DNA of 64,000 nucleotides. Source: Citrus sinensis. Lineage: Eukaryota; Streptophyta; Magnoliopsida; Sapindales; Rutaceae. Within the stretch, counting starts at the first letter, position 1. Each line of letters starts with the position of its first letter. The notes beneath the pieces were generated by a model. The model was not told the origin of the DNA, searched no databases, and saw only the letters and a list, made by a program, of their open reading frames with translations. The translations under genes and the position numbers were made by a program. Below, one piece after another: positions 54,375-64,000 of this stretch. Location of the stretch: NCBI RefSeq assembly GCF_022201045.2, contig NC_068561.1, positions 20,958,501 to 21,022,500 of the forward strand, read 5' to 3'.

Positions 54375-56400
54375 TGTAAAGTGCAAGCTTTAAAAAGAAA
54401 AAAACAAACAAAACAACCCTTCAAGATAAATGGACTATCTTTGGTTTTATTTTGCTTTAGCTAATGGTCGTTCAATTTTTTTAATTTTAGTTTTATAAAT
54501 GAACTCTTTATCCATATATATAAATATTATGAGAAAAATAAATATTTCAAATAAAATGTATCACATATAACACATACATTTTTTAGATTATTGGACCAAA
54601 TTTAGAATGAGCCTAACGAAAGGGCAAGATATCATATTCCTATATAAATACCAAAGTACATGTATATTCAACATAGTATATACTCGTACTTAAGCATGAT
54701 TTTCAAATTAAAGTTATTTTTTCCTTAGTTTTACCCAAATATACGAATAACTTATTTTTAGTGTTGGAAGAAAACAAATATGTAAAAAATATACGAATAA
54801 TTTAAATAACTTATTATTATATTTAATTGTTAAAAAACAAACAATCTCTTCCTTTTATGAAAATCATGTAAAATTCAACTTAATAGATAATGTGTTGTTG
54901 TCCAGTAAAATAAGAAGACGTCTTGTCATCCAAACATAAATAACGTAAACGACGAATTGTTTTTCTCAAAATAGAAACGACATGTCACAGTTAGTATACG
55001 CTAACGTATTGTATATGCTTGTCGTTCATGTAAATGACACGCATGCCACATCGTTTACTTGTAAAACCAAATAATGTCATGTCATTCTTAGATAAAACGA
55101 AAACTGACAGGTCATCTTTAAAATTTAAAATATTGGGTGTAATGTCATTGAGGAATAGACAGCTTGCCATGTCTAAAATGAAATTTTACGATAGTTAATT
55201 TTTTAAAAAAGAAAAAAAGAGCAGAGTTTCTTCATTAACATATATCAATATTATGAGAAAAATAAATATTTCAAATAAAATATATCACATATAACACATA
55301 CAATATTTAGATTATTAGAACAAATTTATAAAAGATCTAATGAGAGGGTAAGAGATGATTTTCCTATAAAAATCCTAAAGTACATGTATATTCAACATAG
55401 TATATATTCATACTTAGGCATGATTTTCAAACTAAAGTATTTTTTTTCCTTAGTTTTCCCCAAGTATACGAATAACTTATTTCCAGTGTTGGAGAAAAAA
55501 CAAACATGTAAGTATATGAATAATTAAAATACTTTATTATTCTATTTAATTGTTAAAAGACATACGATCTGTTGTTTTCATTAGTATCACGTGGACTTCA
55601 TTTTAATAGATGAAGATGTCTTGCTGTTTACGCGATAAAGTAAACGCGGGTTGTGTTACTCAAAATTCAAACGATGGATCATAAATAGTATGTGTGCCGA
55701 CACATACTATTTGTGCTTCACGTATATACAAATGCCATGAATGTCATGTCATTTATGTTTATTTCAATAGAACGTCTTGTCATCTTCATATGAAATGAAA
55801 AATGACGAGTCATCTAACACATACTTGTGAATTAAAATTGAAAATATTATGTGTAATGTCATTGAAAAATGAATGGGTTCTCATGTCTAAAGTAAAGTTT
55901 TACAATGGTTGATTTTTCAAAAAAGAAAAATGGAGATGCATAGTTAGTCGTTCTTTTTTCCCCATTTTTTTTTTGCAAAGTACATGCTTTAGGAAAAAAA
56001 AAGAAAAAGGCATTTGCACAAATGGGCTACCTTTGATTTTATTTTGGCATGGTTAAAGGTCTTTTTATTTTTTAATTTTAATTTTGTAAATGGTCTTTCT
56101 TTCTACATATATTAATAATTTGATGCAAATAAATACTTTAAATAAAATATATCACATATAATATGTAAAATTTTTATATTATTGGACTAAATTTTGAATG
56201 AGCCTAATGACAAGTAAGAAATCATTTTTCTGTATAAAGCCCAAAGTGTGTGTATTCATACTTAAGTATAATTTTTAAATTACTAGTTTTTTTTCTAAAT
56301 TTTACACAAATATACAAATAACTTATTTTCAGATTTCTAGAAAATAAACATGTAAATAAATATATGAATAATTGAAATAGTTTATTATTCTGTGGAATAA
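54375..56400. repeat. Large diverged tandem repeat, about three units of 0.7-0.9 kb
   Basis: The segment around AAAATAAATATTTCAAATAAAA with a following ATCACATATAACACATACA recurs near 54532, 55255 and, in a more diverged form, 56127. ACATGTATATTCAACATAGTATAT recurs in 54658 and 55381, with a weaker match near 56240. The unit's other end (TTTTACGATAGTTAATTTTT-like) recurs at 55184 and 55899. Spacing is about 720 and 860 bp. The middle parts carry short ATGTCAT/GTCATGT motifs in variable number. No protein is encoded. The order of matches fits tandem duplication, but a degraded transposon with internal repeats is not excluded. Confidence 0.75.
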
Positions 56401-56624
56401 TTTAATATTAGAAGAACAATAAGGGGTGATATGAAAAATTGACAAAAATAAGTTGATGTGGATGTGCAAGATTGCTTGGCAGGCACAAGCCTTTCCAAAC
56501 TTGCTGTTGAAATTTCATCCCCATGTCGAAGAAGCAGCCAGAGAGAAACCGAAATAGAACGGAACTATTAAAAACCGACCGTTGGATGATTCTCTGAAGA
56601 GAAACACAGCAACAAACGAACGAC

Positions 56625-58478
56625 ATGTCGAGATCGCTGATTCAACGCCTTGCCCCATACTTTGCTGCTCGACTACGACAAAACCATAGGCTTCTCAGCT
56701 CATCTCCTTCTTCTGCTGCTGCCGCTCTTAACGAAGCTTCTTCTTCTCCTTCATCTTCTGAGTCTCCTTCCCCTTCTTTAGATTCCATTCACATGACTGA
56801 TAATTTCATCAAAGTACGCTTTTTTTTCCTTTATTTATTGTAATTTCATGAATATTTGTTGTGGATGAATTATTATTAAAATTTTTAATTTGTCTTAGGT
56901 ATCTGGGCATTTCATGTTATGACCCTGATTATGTTCGTTTTTACAAACAATTGGGCGCTGATATTTTCATTTTTTTTCGTTCTTAAAATAGTTATATTGG
57001 CTTATTTCACACAATTAATCAATTCGCATTTCATGTTATGAACCTGATTATGTTCTTTTTTACAAACAATTGGGTGCTGATATTGGCTTATTTCATACAA
57101 TTAATCAATTCTAGAGCTTTAATTATGTACATTTGTACTCTATATTTACTTCGATTATTTGTGTGGGTGCCTATCATAGATTGTGATGTACAAAAATCCT
57201 GTTTTTGTTTTCTGATTATTTGTGCATCTGATCTTCATGATGCATATGTTTGCTGTTATTTGTGTCATATAATATTTGTTAACTTTAGGAATCCCTTGCA
57301 GAGAATGAAAGAACTCCAAGCCAGTGAAACATCAGACAATAAAGCTATGCTTCGGTTGGGTGTGGAAACTGGTGGATGTTCTGGTTTCCAATATGCTTTT
57401 GATTTGGACTATAAAATCAACCCTGATGACAGGTCTTTCCCACCAATTTAATTAAAAGATTCCACTTCAAAATTATTGTTGATCAGCTTCTAGTTAGTTA
57501 TGCTTCTTACTCATATTTGGTAATGACCTGCAGGATTTTTGAGAAGGATGGAGTTAAATTGGTGGTTGATAATATTTCATATGATTTTGTAAAGGGGGCA
57601 ACTGTTGATTATGTTGAGGAGCTGATCCGCTCTGCATTCGTGGTAAGGCATTTTCTCCTGTTGTCTGTGTTTAGATTTGTTATTTTTAGCAGTTCTCTTT
57701 AGTACCTAAGAACCTTGATTGAAATTCTTTTAGTTGGTAAGCTATCTTGTACAATAGGTAAGAATTCCATCTGAGGATTGCATTTCCCAGAGGTATCTCC
57801 ATTGCTTGTGGGATACCTACTAACATAGTTATATGCAAATCCCTGACAAGAAGCCTTGGTGGTGTACCACTTGATTTTTCCCCCTCTTTAACCCATCAAA
57901 TTGCATATGAACAAGACCATACTGTACAGTTTACTTTGCAAAGTACTATTTGGTATTATTTTGAAAGTGAATATCAGTGATACATACGAACACTATACTT
58001 GATTTTTTTTATCATCTACGATATTTCTTCCAAACCTTCAACTTGTATCAAACATGCTTTGAACACCAACACTGCCTTAGAAAAACAAGGCAAAAACACT
58101 TGCAGGAAAACATAAGAATGATGATATTATGCATTTTGATGATTAACTGGTGAGATGAATATAATTTTAATTGTTAAAGAGGAAATAAACTTATGTCGTA
58201 TACAGACACATATCTACAGCACCTCCATACAAAACAGAGTCACAAGTAAGCCCTACCTTTCTTGTATTATGCACTTGTATAAACTTATGATGTTACCTAC
58301 CAGCTATGTCGTAAGACTGCTTTCTGTGATCAAATTTATGTTTTACTTCTTGCCAGTTTTTCGAGGGGTCAAAGTCTTATCTTTAAAATGTCTTACTTGT
58401 GCTTTTGTCCAGGTGAGTACAAATCCTAGTGCAGTGGGCGGATGCAGTTGTAAAAGCTCCTTTATGGTGAAACAGTAG
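56625..58478 (+). CDS. ISCA2: Mitochondrial iron-sulfur assembly protein IscA-like 2
   Basis: Four exons: 56625-56813, 57302-57432, 57534-57642 and 58413-58478. All are GT-AG and phases close to 164 residues. The N-terminal 45 residues are Arg/Ser/Ala-rich without acids up to Glu-37, a mitochondrial presequence. The A-type carrier domain follows: [36 protein letters not shown], and the C-terminal GGCSCKSSF. The three Cys (GGCSG and CSC) that bind the cluster are all present. IscA-like proteins help mature [4Fe-4S] proteins in mitochondria. Length is normal. Intron 1 contains a 119 bp tandem duplication. The matching Arabidopsis gene, At5g03905 as I recall, neighbours At5g03900, whose homologue lies 13 kb upstream here. 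Confidence 0.95.
56907..57116. repeat. 119 bp-spaced direct repeat in intron 1 of ISCA2
   Basis: GCATTTCATGTTATGA.CCTG at 56907 and again at 57026, continuing through ACAAACAATTGGG and GGCTTATTTCA.ACAATTAA in both copies. Copy 1 has a small extra T-rich insertion. Confidence 0.9.
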
Positions 58479-59304
58479 TTTTTCCCATTCCATGAACCAT
58501 GATACCATACTTTTAATTTGGCTGAGAGACTATCTAAGTTTTGCTATAATGGATCTTTGAATCAACTTTTCTACTTCAATTTTTTCCATTACAATTCATT
58601 TGAATCAGATCCATCTCTGTAATTTTTTCCCCTTTTTCTGCGACATATGTATCTCTACTATATCATTTGGTGTCTGAAGCATGTGCCGCTTATCTATCAA
58701 CAAGGAATGTCATGTTCAGACACGTGCCATCTTCATACTACATCACATTTGCGGATCGAGAATTGAATTTATATTGTACTATTTCTCCTTAGCCGTTTGT
58801 AGGCAACCATGATCTGCTGCCGCCATGCTGGCAAATAATAGCAGGAACTGCAAGATTGGTTTCGATGAGATACCAGTCCAAAAACAGTGTAATGATTTTC
58901 TAGTGGCTAACATAGTGGAATTTTGAAGTACATCTTCATTGTAAATGGTGCACTTTATATATACATATACTGTTGAAAAATAATAAGCATCAACAATGTG
59001 CCTTATAGAGATAACATCTCAATTTTATCAGATCTTATGATCCCACAAATTGGCACAAAATTTTTTCCATGAGTTAATTCTGGAATTTCAAGCAATAATT
59101 TGTCTGCGACAAAATCATATAAAAGGGCATTATAAAAGAAGGAAGTGTATGAAATGGACAAATTTGAAAAAAAAAAATTCTGAAATGTGGTCCCGGTTCA
59201 GCAACAAAAGAATCGACTATGAGAACAAAATCGAAAGCCAATTGAAAAGAATGTCCTACATCTAGTTCAAAATTGTTTTCATGTTCCTGAGAAGCCAGTG
59301 ATCT
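58479..59304. other. Convergent 3' region between ISCA2 and the L10a gene
   Basis: Two 3' UTRs facing each other; no other gene is seen. A 71-codon frame at 59050-59265 has no family features. Confidence 0.5.
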
Positions 59305-61511
59305 TTAGTATATGCGTTGTGGTCTTCCCATGGTACTCTTCAGGTGCAAACATCTTACCTGTTGTCACGTAAACCAAGCACACAAAAATAAGAAACCTAT
59401 GATTTCATATGTGATAATTGTCAAAGCTCAAGCATTGTAGATGCAATACATCATTTTCGCAAGTCAAATGATTTAAAATTGACACGGGGATTAATGAAAT
59501 TACATTTTGCCAACTTTTCTTCAGTAATGAAACAAGGAAATTAACACTGAGCTGCACATTCTGGAAAACCTGCTTCTCCTCCATACTGCAATTACCCACA
59601 GCAACACCCATACAGAGAACTTTCTTAAGTTGAAACTTCACCACGGCTTTTGTTTCATTAACTTTTGCTTCCAGGGACTCTTGATGAGTCACCAGTGTTG
59701 GGAACTTCCCTGCATCCACAGTCACAGATGTAAATATGAAGCCAGAAACAAATATAACAACCAGACGGATGTTTAGACCATCCAACATTTCATTACTAAT
59801 CAGAATAATACATTCACCAAAACAATGCCAAAATTTTAAGTTCAGAACCTAGACCTCACAAATATAAATAGCAAATATATCTGGGCAAAACAGTTCAAGA
59901 ACAACCAAAGACATTCCTCTCATTGAACAAAAATAATAAATGAAACAGAAACTCATTTCTACAACTCAATAAAGTAGAAATTCACAGCTTGATTTATGCA
60001 GATAATGTAAAGCAAATGATTACTAGCTTATGGATCAATTTTGCAAGGAAAAAGTTTTCTGGAGCTACTTGTAAGAATTAACTAGATCTCTACCCACCAA
60101 AACCTTATTTGATTTCTAGCTCTTGATCCACAGAAGACTAAGTGTCGAAGTTAAATTTCATTTAGGATGATCAACAATCAAAGTTATCACAAATATAACT
60201 ACTTGCCTGCCTTGTTGAGACCAGGCCCCAAAAGACGAGGAATCTGCTTGATGACAGCTTCAGATGCTAAGAAGGCATGATATTTCTTGGCCAGCTTCTT
60301 AACAAGTTTTTTGTTCTTGTTAAGCTTCTTGAGTGCTTCCACATCCATGTAGTCCATACCGATTTTCTCAGCCTATGGCAAAAAAAGACAAGCATTACAC
60401 AAAACAGAAATTCCGCGTAATGATTGGTCGCTGATCCGGTCCCAAGAAAGTGACTAGTGCAAGCACATAACAATCTAGCTGCAAACTACATACCGAAACT
60501 TTTCTTTAACTATATCAGCATGGCAAAATGCAACACTTTGCTACTTAAGGGTACATAACACTGCAGTTTTTGGAAAAGAAAACAATAATCATAAATAGAA
60601 AATCGAGCATATTTCACTAACTTCTCTGACAGTATGAGCTAATTACAAGCTTTGCATGATTGAAATACCCTAAATATATGAACTATTTTTTACACCAAGC
60701 AGAGAGCACATAATTACCCCAAGCTACACTTGCCATAAAGAATAGAAGTCCACATATATAAATGTTAGGGGCTAACAATTAGCGAATACGTGCATTTGAA
60801 AATCCCATAAAACATTTCCTATTAGGATATAATAGGCTCCATATATAAATAGAATCACATATTGGCAAGAACGCAAACTATGATGGATTTGGAATTTATA
60901 CAGGGGCATCGCTATAAGTATAAGACTTTTGCAATTTGAAACGTAAAACTTGCAACATCCAAGGTTACAAACGTAAGTTACAAATTTAACGTTTCAGTTT
61001 GCAAAAATTACTATAACAGTAAGAATATCCTGGCATAGTGGCTAAATCCAAATATCATAGAGCAAATTTACCATAGTCAAAGCAACGATAGAAAATGTTA
61101 GTTCAAGACAATAGAATCCATTGGCATTGAGCTCTTTCATGACTTTATTCACCATTAACATGGATAGACTTAATAAATCACCAAGAAATTTACCTGTTCA
61201 ACATGCTGGGCGTCACCAAGCATGCACACTTTCATCTTAGGACGGGGGATGTGGGGAAGTTTAACAGACCCGCTGAAGCGCTTGTCCTTTTGAGGATCAT
61301 AATTCTTCAACCCAATTTGAAGCTCAATGGTTTCAACAAAGTTGCGGTTTTTTTTCTTTTGCGTCCCCACAGATAGTGGAGACCGCCTCTCTCAGCACCT
61401 CACTCGATAGTTTACTACTGCTAATTCAAACTACATTTATCACGCATAATCACAAATAAAATTGTAAATATAAAAATAAAAATGCAGTGCAAAAAGGAAT
61501 GGGCACCTCAT
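59305..61511 (-). CDS. RPL10A: Large-subunit ribosomal protein uL1 (L10a), with one apparent frameshift
   Basis: Five exons: 61507-61511 (ATG plus two bases), 61194-61417, 60207-60372, 59504-59709 and 59305-59358. The protein would be 217 residues, the family's length. Landmarks: [88 protein letters not shown] and the C-terminal [12 protein letters not shown]. uL1 forms the L1 stalk of the cytosolic ribosome and binds 28S rRNA near the exit-site tRNA. Oddity 1: exon 2 has one base too many in an A8 run at about 61348-61355 (coding strand), which shifts the frame after GDAKEKK; all other exons are intact and exon 2 is 224 nt where 223 would keep phase. Oddity 2: the intron after exon 3 starts GC (G/GCAAGT), a GC-AG intron. 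A homopolymer sequencing error is the likeliest explanation of the first; a recently silenced copy is the alternative. Confidence 0.9.
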
Positions 61512-62339
61512 GGTCGCTGCTACTTAATTAGAATCTGCAGTTGCTGTAAAATATAAAATACAATAAAAAGGATATTAAATGCAATGAGAATGAAATAGTT
61601 TTTCAAAGGTCACGGCTCACGAGCAAGCGGAAGAAAGAGTGAACCTGCAACGGGGAGTTACGAAGAAGGCAGCCGAGGGAGAGCGGGCAAACTTAACCAC
61701 CAAGGGATAAAACGGGAAGCTTGAACAAAACCCTAGTCACGTGCTATAAGCTTTCGCACGTGCTGTTTTACACCCCTCGTGTCGTGTCTGTTCGGTTCTG
61801 TTTTCAGAAACGGTTTTTCATTCTCGAAAATAAAAAAGTGTCTTGAAATAATTGACAACATGTGTTGCTTTTAGCACCCTTTAATATTTTGATAAGACTG
61901 ATCTACTAATGTAATTATATTTAAAGTTTAATTAAACTATCTATATTTTCCTATTCAAATTCTATAGTTTTATTTTTCTGTAAATTCTACAGTCATCAAC
62001 AATGCAATTTTTTTTTTAAATCAACAGTCAATTTAATTGAGTTGCACAAACTTATAATATTCTATTTTCCTTCCTCCTTGCAAATTAAATTATTATAACA
62101 TATGAAGACTTATTAATTATTGGCAATTCAAATCTTAGAAGTAATAATATGAATAGAGAAGAAAAGATTGTACAATTAGACTTAATTTATTTTTAAATGT
62201 AATTTAAGAGGAAAAGTGCTTTCATCAGGACTCACTTCTCAATCTCACTCGTCTTTTGTATTTTCCCCGACCCAATTAAAACGTGTAGTAGTTCCTTTCT
62301 TGAGTTTCTTCCGCTGAAACAATAGGGGTCGTCTACTTG
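61512..62339. other. Upstream region of the L10a gene and spacer
   Basis: The 250 bp after 61512 are 5' UTR and promoter, including AACCCTAG-like TELO-box sequence at about 61726-61735 (on the minus strand CTAGGGTTTTG), typical of plant ribosomal-protein promoters. Beyond that the DNA is AT-rich with nothing recognisable. Confidence 0.55.
61724..61735 (-). promoter_or_regulatory. Telo-box of the L10a promoter
   Basis: AAAACCCTAG on the plus strand is the complement of CTAGGGTTTT, containing the AAACCCTA telo-box that is common in promoters of plant ribosomal protein and other translation genes. It is about 215 bp upstream of the ATG at 61511. Confidence 0.6.
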
Positions 62340-62880
62340 TTTCTCTTTCTCTTCTCCGAAGCATGGAATCAGCAATTGAGGAGGAGAGAGTGGTTCACTC
62401 AACTGCTCAGACTGCTATGCAAATTCTTGGAGGCTACAAGTTGGAAGATTAATGACGCCATTCTGCTGTTCTTTGTGGTTAATTATGAAGCTGACGCAAC
62501 TGCCCCGCCTTCATCATATGCTCCACCTGCAAAAATTGCTAATTCAAGCCTGACAAGAATTTAGTAACCAACCCAGGCTCTGCAGCTCACAAGATGTTCT
62601 TGCAATGGCTCATTTGAAAAGGTGAAGACAAATGGCTCCTAGTGAACTTGCAATCTATAAATGAGTTTAGTTCTCTTATGTGCCGGTACTGTTGGTATCG
62701 ACTCTATCATACTGAGTGAGAACGAGGACAGGAAAGTCTGCAGCTTTTATAACTTGGATTCTATTCCTGTAGTGTTTGTTATTGATCCAATCACAGTTAA
62801 AAAAAAATTATTCTTGATGTGGAATGGTTCATCCAGAGCTTTTGCTCGAGATACTAGGACTACTGAGAATGAATCATACA
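62340..62880 (+). pseudogene. UBX-domain protein (PUX7-like) retrocopy, decayed
   Basis: Pieces of a plant UBX-domain protein appear in the right order but in different frames. First is a UBA-like part (FLEATSWKINDAILLFF near 62430-62485, preceded in another frame by ACTGCTCAGACTGCTATGCA for TAQTAMQ). Then come FEKVK and DKWLLVNLQSINEFSSLM (62625-62680), then KVCSFYNLDSIPVVFVIDPI (62731-62790) and, in another frame, MVHPELLLEILG (62824-62860). The UAS domain of PUX7 has these last blocks. Large internal parts are missing, several frame changes occur, and no introns separate the blocks, so this looks like a processed pseudogene. PUX proteins are adaptors of the CDC48 segregase; this copy cannot make one. 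A 5' UTR-like stretch precedes it from about 62230. Confidence 0.8.
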
Positions 62881-64000
62881 ATTTTTTTTTTTTTTTGGGG
62901 TTTTTCCCAATTAACCTTAGAGAACTACTGAGAAAACTCCTTGTAACGTTCTTTATGTTCAATTTCTATCTCCATAGATCCTTTTCAAATCGTCACAGGC
63001 AGCCTTTTCCTCACTTAGGTTGTAGGATGCACAGTATCAGTCTACTCTTTCCAGCCATTGGCTATTCTATTTTCAACTATCTTAACAGCGCATCGATTAA
63101 TTGTTGAATAGCAAGTTAAAAAAAAGGGTAGAAAAACAAAATGGGATACAATTCAAATTAATGTTCTATAAACTGAACAAGTGCAAGAACACGTTCTCGG
63201 ACAAATAGTCGAAGCAATACGCAATTCACATCAATTCAATAGCTCCAAAACCTATTTGATTGAAACCAAGCTTGAAAAACACGTCTGATGCACTCAAGCA
63301 TACAAAAAATTTATTGCAACATAAAACAGCTATCCATTACATTGGACGCCCCTTCCAAATTTTTTATATAAAACTTCAGAATGAACAGGAGAGGTACTAC
63401 TCTTCTGATTGCCTTTGCCCCAAAACTGGAATGTCTTCATATCGTTTCTACAGTACCAGAACATCAAAGTCGAGTCAGTGAAGGCACTACAAACTGCTGT
63501 TTTAAGGTCACAAAATCCAGCAACCTCCAGGTGATTAAAAAAAAAAAAATCAAAGTGATCTTTATGGACAATCACCCACATGCAATTGACATGGCTCAAT
63601 CTTTCCATACAGGATTATTAAAACTTTTAACAGACTAAACATTCAGCTCATGTCATGCCCATTATTAGGCTTGATTACCTCAATGACAAATTTTTATCAT
63701 TTGTTCTTACCATGAAAATTTTCCACCAACATATTTTACATATCAATTGAAATGGAAAATAGCCATCAACATAGATATATGCACAGGAGTAACAAGCATC
63801 TTATAAACTAAAGATAATAATAAGAATTCACTTAAAAAAAAGGCGGGTCACATTTGAACCTAGTACAAAATTTAAGGGCAAGAATCTATATTCTCTTTAG
63901 CTAAATCTATGCAATGTAAATAGAAGCATATGAAAGGTCACTCTTACTAAATAAACTGACAATGAACAAAAGAGTGAAGAGCCTCCGAAACAAACGACTC
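62881..64000. other. No gene recognised at the window end
   Basis: A T-run at 62881-62896, then AT-rich DNA. Overlapping frames at 63260-63640 on both strands resemble no family I know. It could include the 3' UTR of a minus-strand gene starting beyond the window. Confidence 0.4.

Noticed and set aside
59050-59265. 71-codon Lys-rich plus-strand frame between ISCA2 and L10a
   Set aside because: A-rich low-complexity sequence in a convergent 3' region; no domain.
61170-61370. Reading the L10a exon 2 from a start inside the exon as an intact shorter protein
   Set aside because: The frame opens on a non-ATG codon and would drop the conserved N-terminus; exon 1 with ATG and a good donor is present at 61507-61511, so a frameshifted full-length gene explains the data better.
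63260-63638. Overlapping frames of 73-92 codons at the window end
   Set aside because: Three frames on two strands cover the same bases and none resembles a known protein; could only be UTR of a gene outside.
1-64000. tRNA, rRNA, snRNA genes and CRISPR arrays
   Set aside because: Looked for T-arm-like GGTTCGA.TCC strings, plant snRNA upstream elements and spaced identical repeats; none convincing. CRISPR is not expected in a plant nucleus.

Overview
The window is nuclear DNA of a flowering plant, almost certainly a eudicot. The evidence is AT-rich sequence, genes split by short GT-AG introns, plastid and mitochondrial targeting sequences on housekeeping proteins, and plant-only families (PADRE/DUF4228, P-class PPR, plastid SOUL protein, HISN3). 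Gene identities rest on proteins I rebuilt by hand from exons whose splice phases close. A Citrus-like (Sapindales) source is only an impression.

Layout. 0-6 kb: the 3' part of an Arg/Ser-rich plant protein gene (+), a satellite-like tandem repeat, and a complete alpha-carbonic anhydrase gene (-). 6-14 kb: a twelve-exon plastid gene with two glutaredoxin/GST-N-like domains (-). 14.8-25.3 kb: a tandem segmental duplication carrying two PADRE genes (+), one copy later interrupted by a hAT-like element. 25-29.6 kb: gene-poor, with a long hairpin, a 5'-truncated LINE and a clear MITE. 29.6-36 kb: plastid SOUL heme-binding protein (-) and histidine-biosynthesis HISN3 (-), the latter head-to-head with a PPR gene (+, 36.8-38.3 kb). 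39.5-43.9 kb: a thirteen-exon plastid membrane protein like At5g03900 (+). 45.7-48.2 kb: a syntaxin-6-N-domain protein (-). 49-51.7 kb: a Mutator-like element with a perfect 9-bp target-site duplication. 52.4-53.6 kb: glucosamine-6-phosphate N-acetyltransferase GNA1 (-). 54.4-56.4 kb: large diverged tandem repeats. 56.6-58.5 kb: mitochondrial IscA-like protein 2 (+). 59.3-61.5 kb: ribosomal protein uL1/L10a (-), with one apparent frameshift and a GC-AG intron. 62.3-62.9 kb: a decayed UBX-domain (PUX7-like) retrocopy (+). The last 1.1 kb shows nothing I can name.

These are mostly independently acting housekeeping genes, not an operon-like system. The local order recalls several Arabidopsis neighbourhoods (At3g52710/20, At5g03880-03905, At2g36230/40, from memory). 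The most unusual material is in the repeats: the MULE with palindromic GTCGCC arrays on both sides of an antiparallel ORF pair, the duplicated PADRE unit with its conserved upstream blocks, and a MITE family with about four copies.
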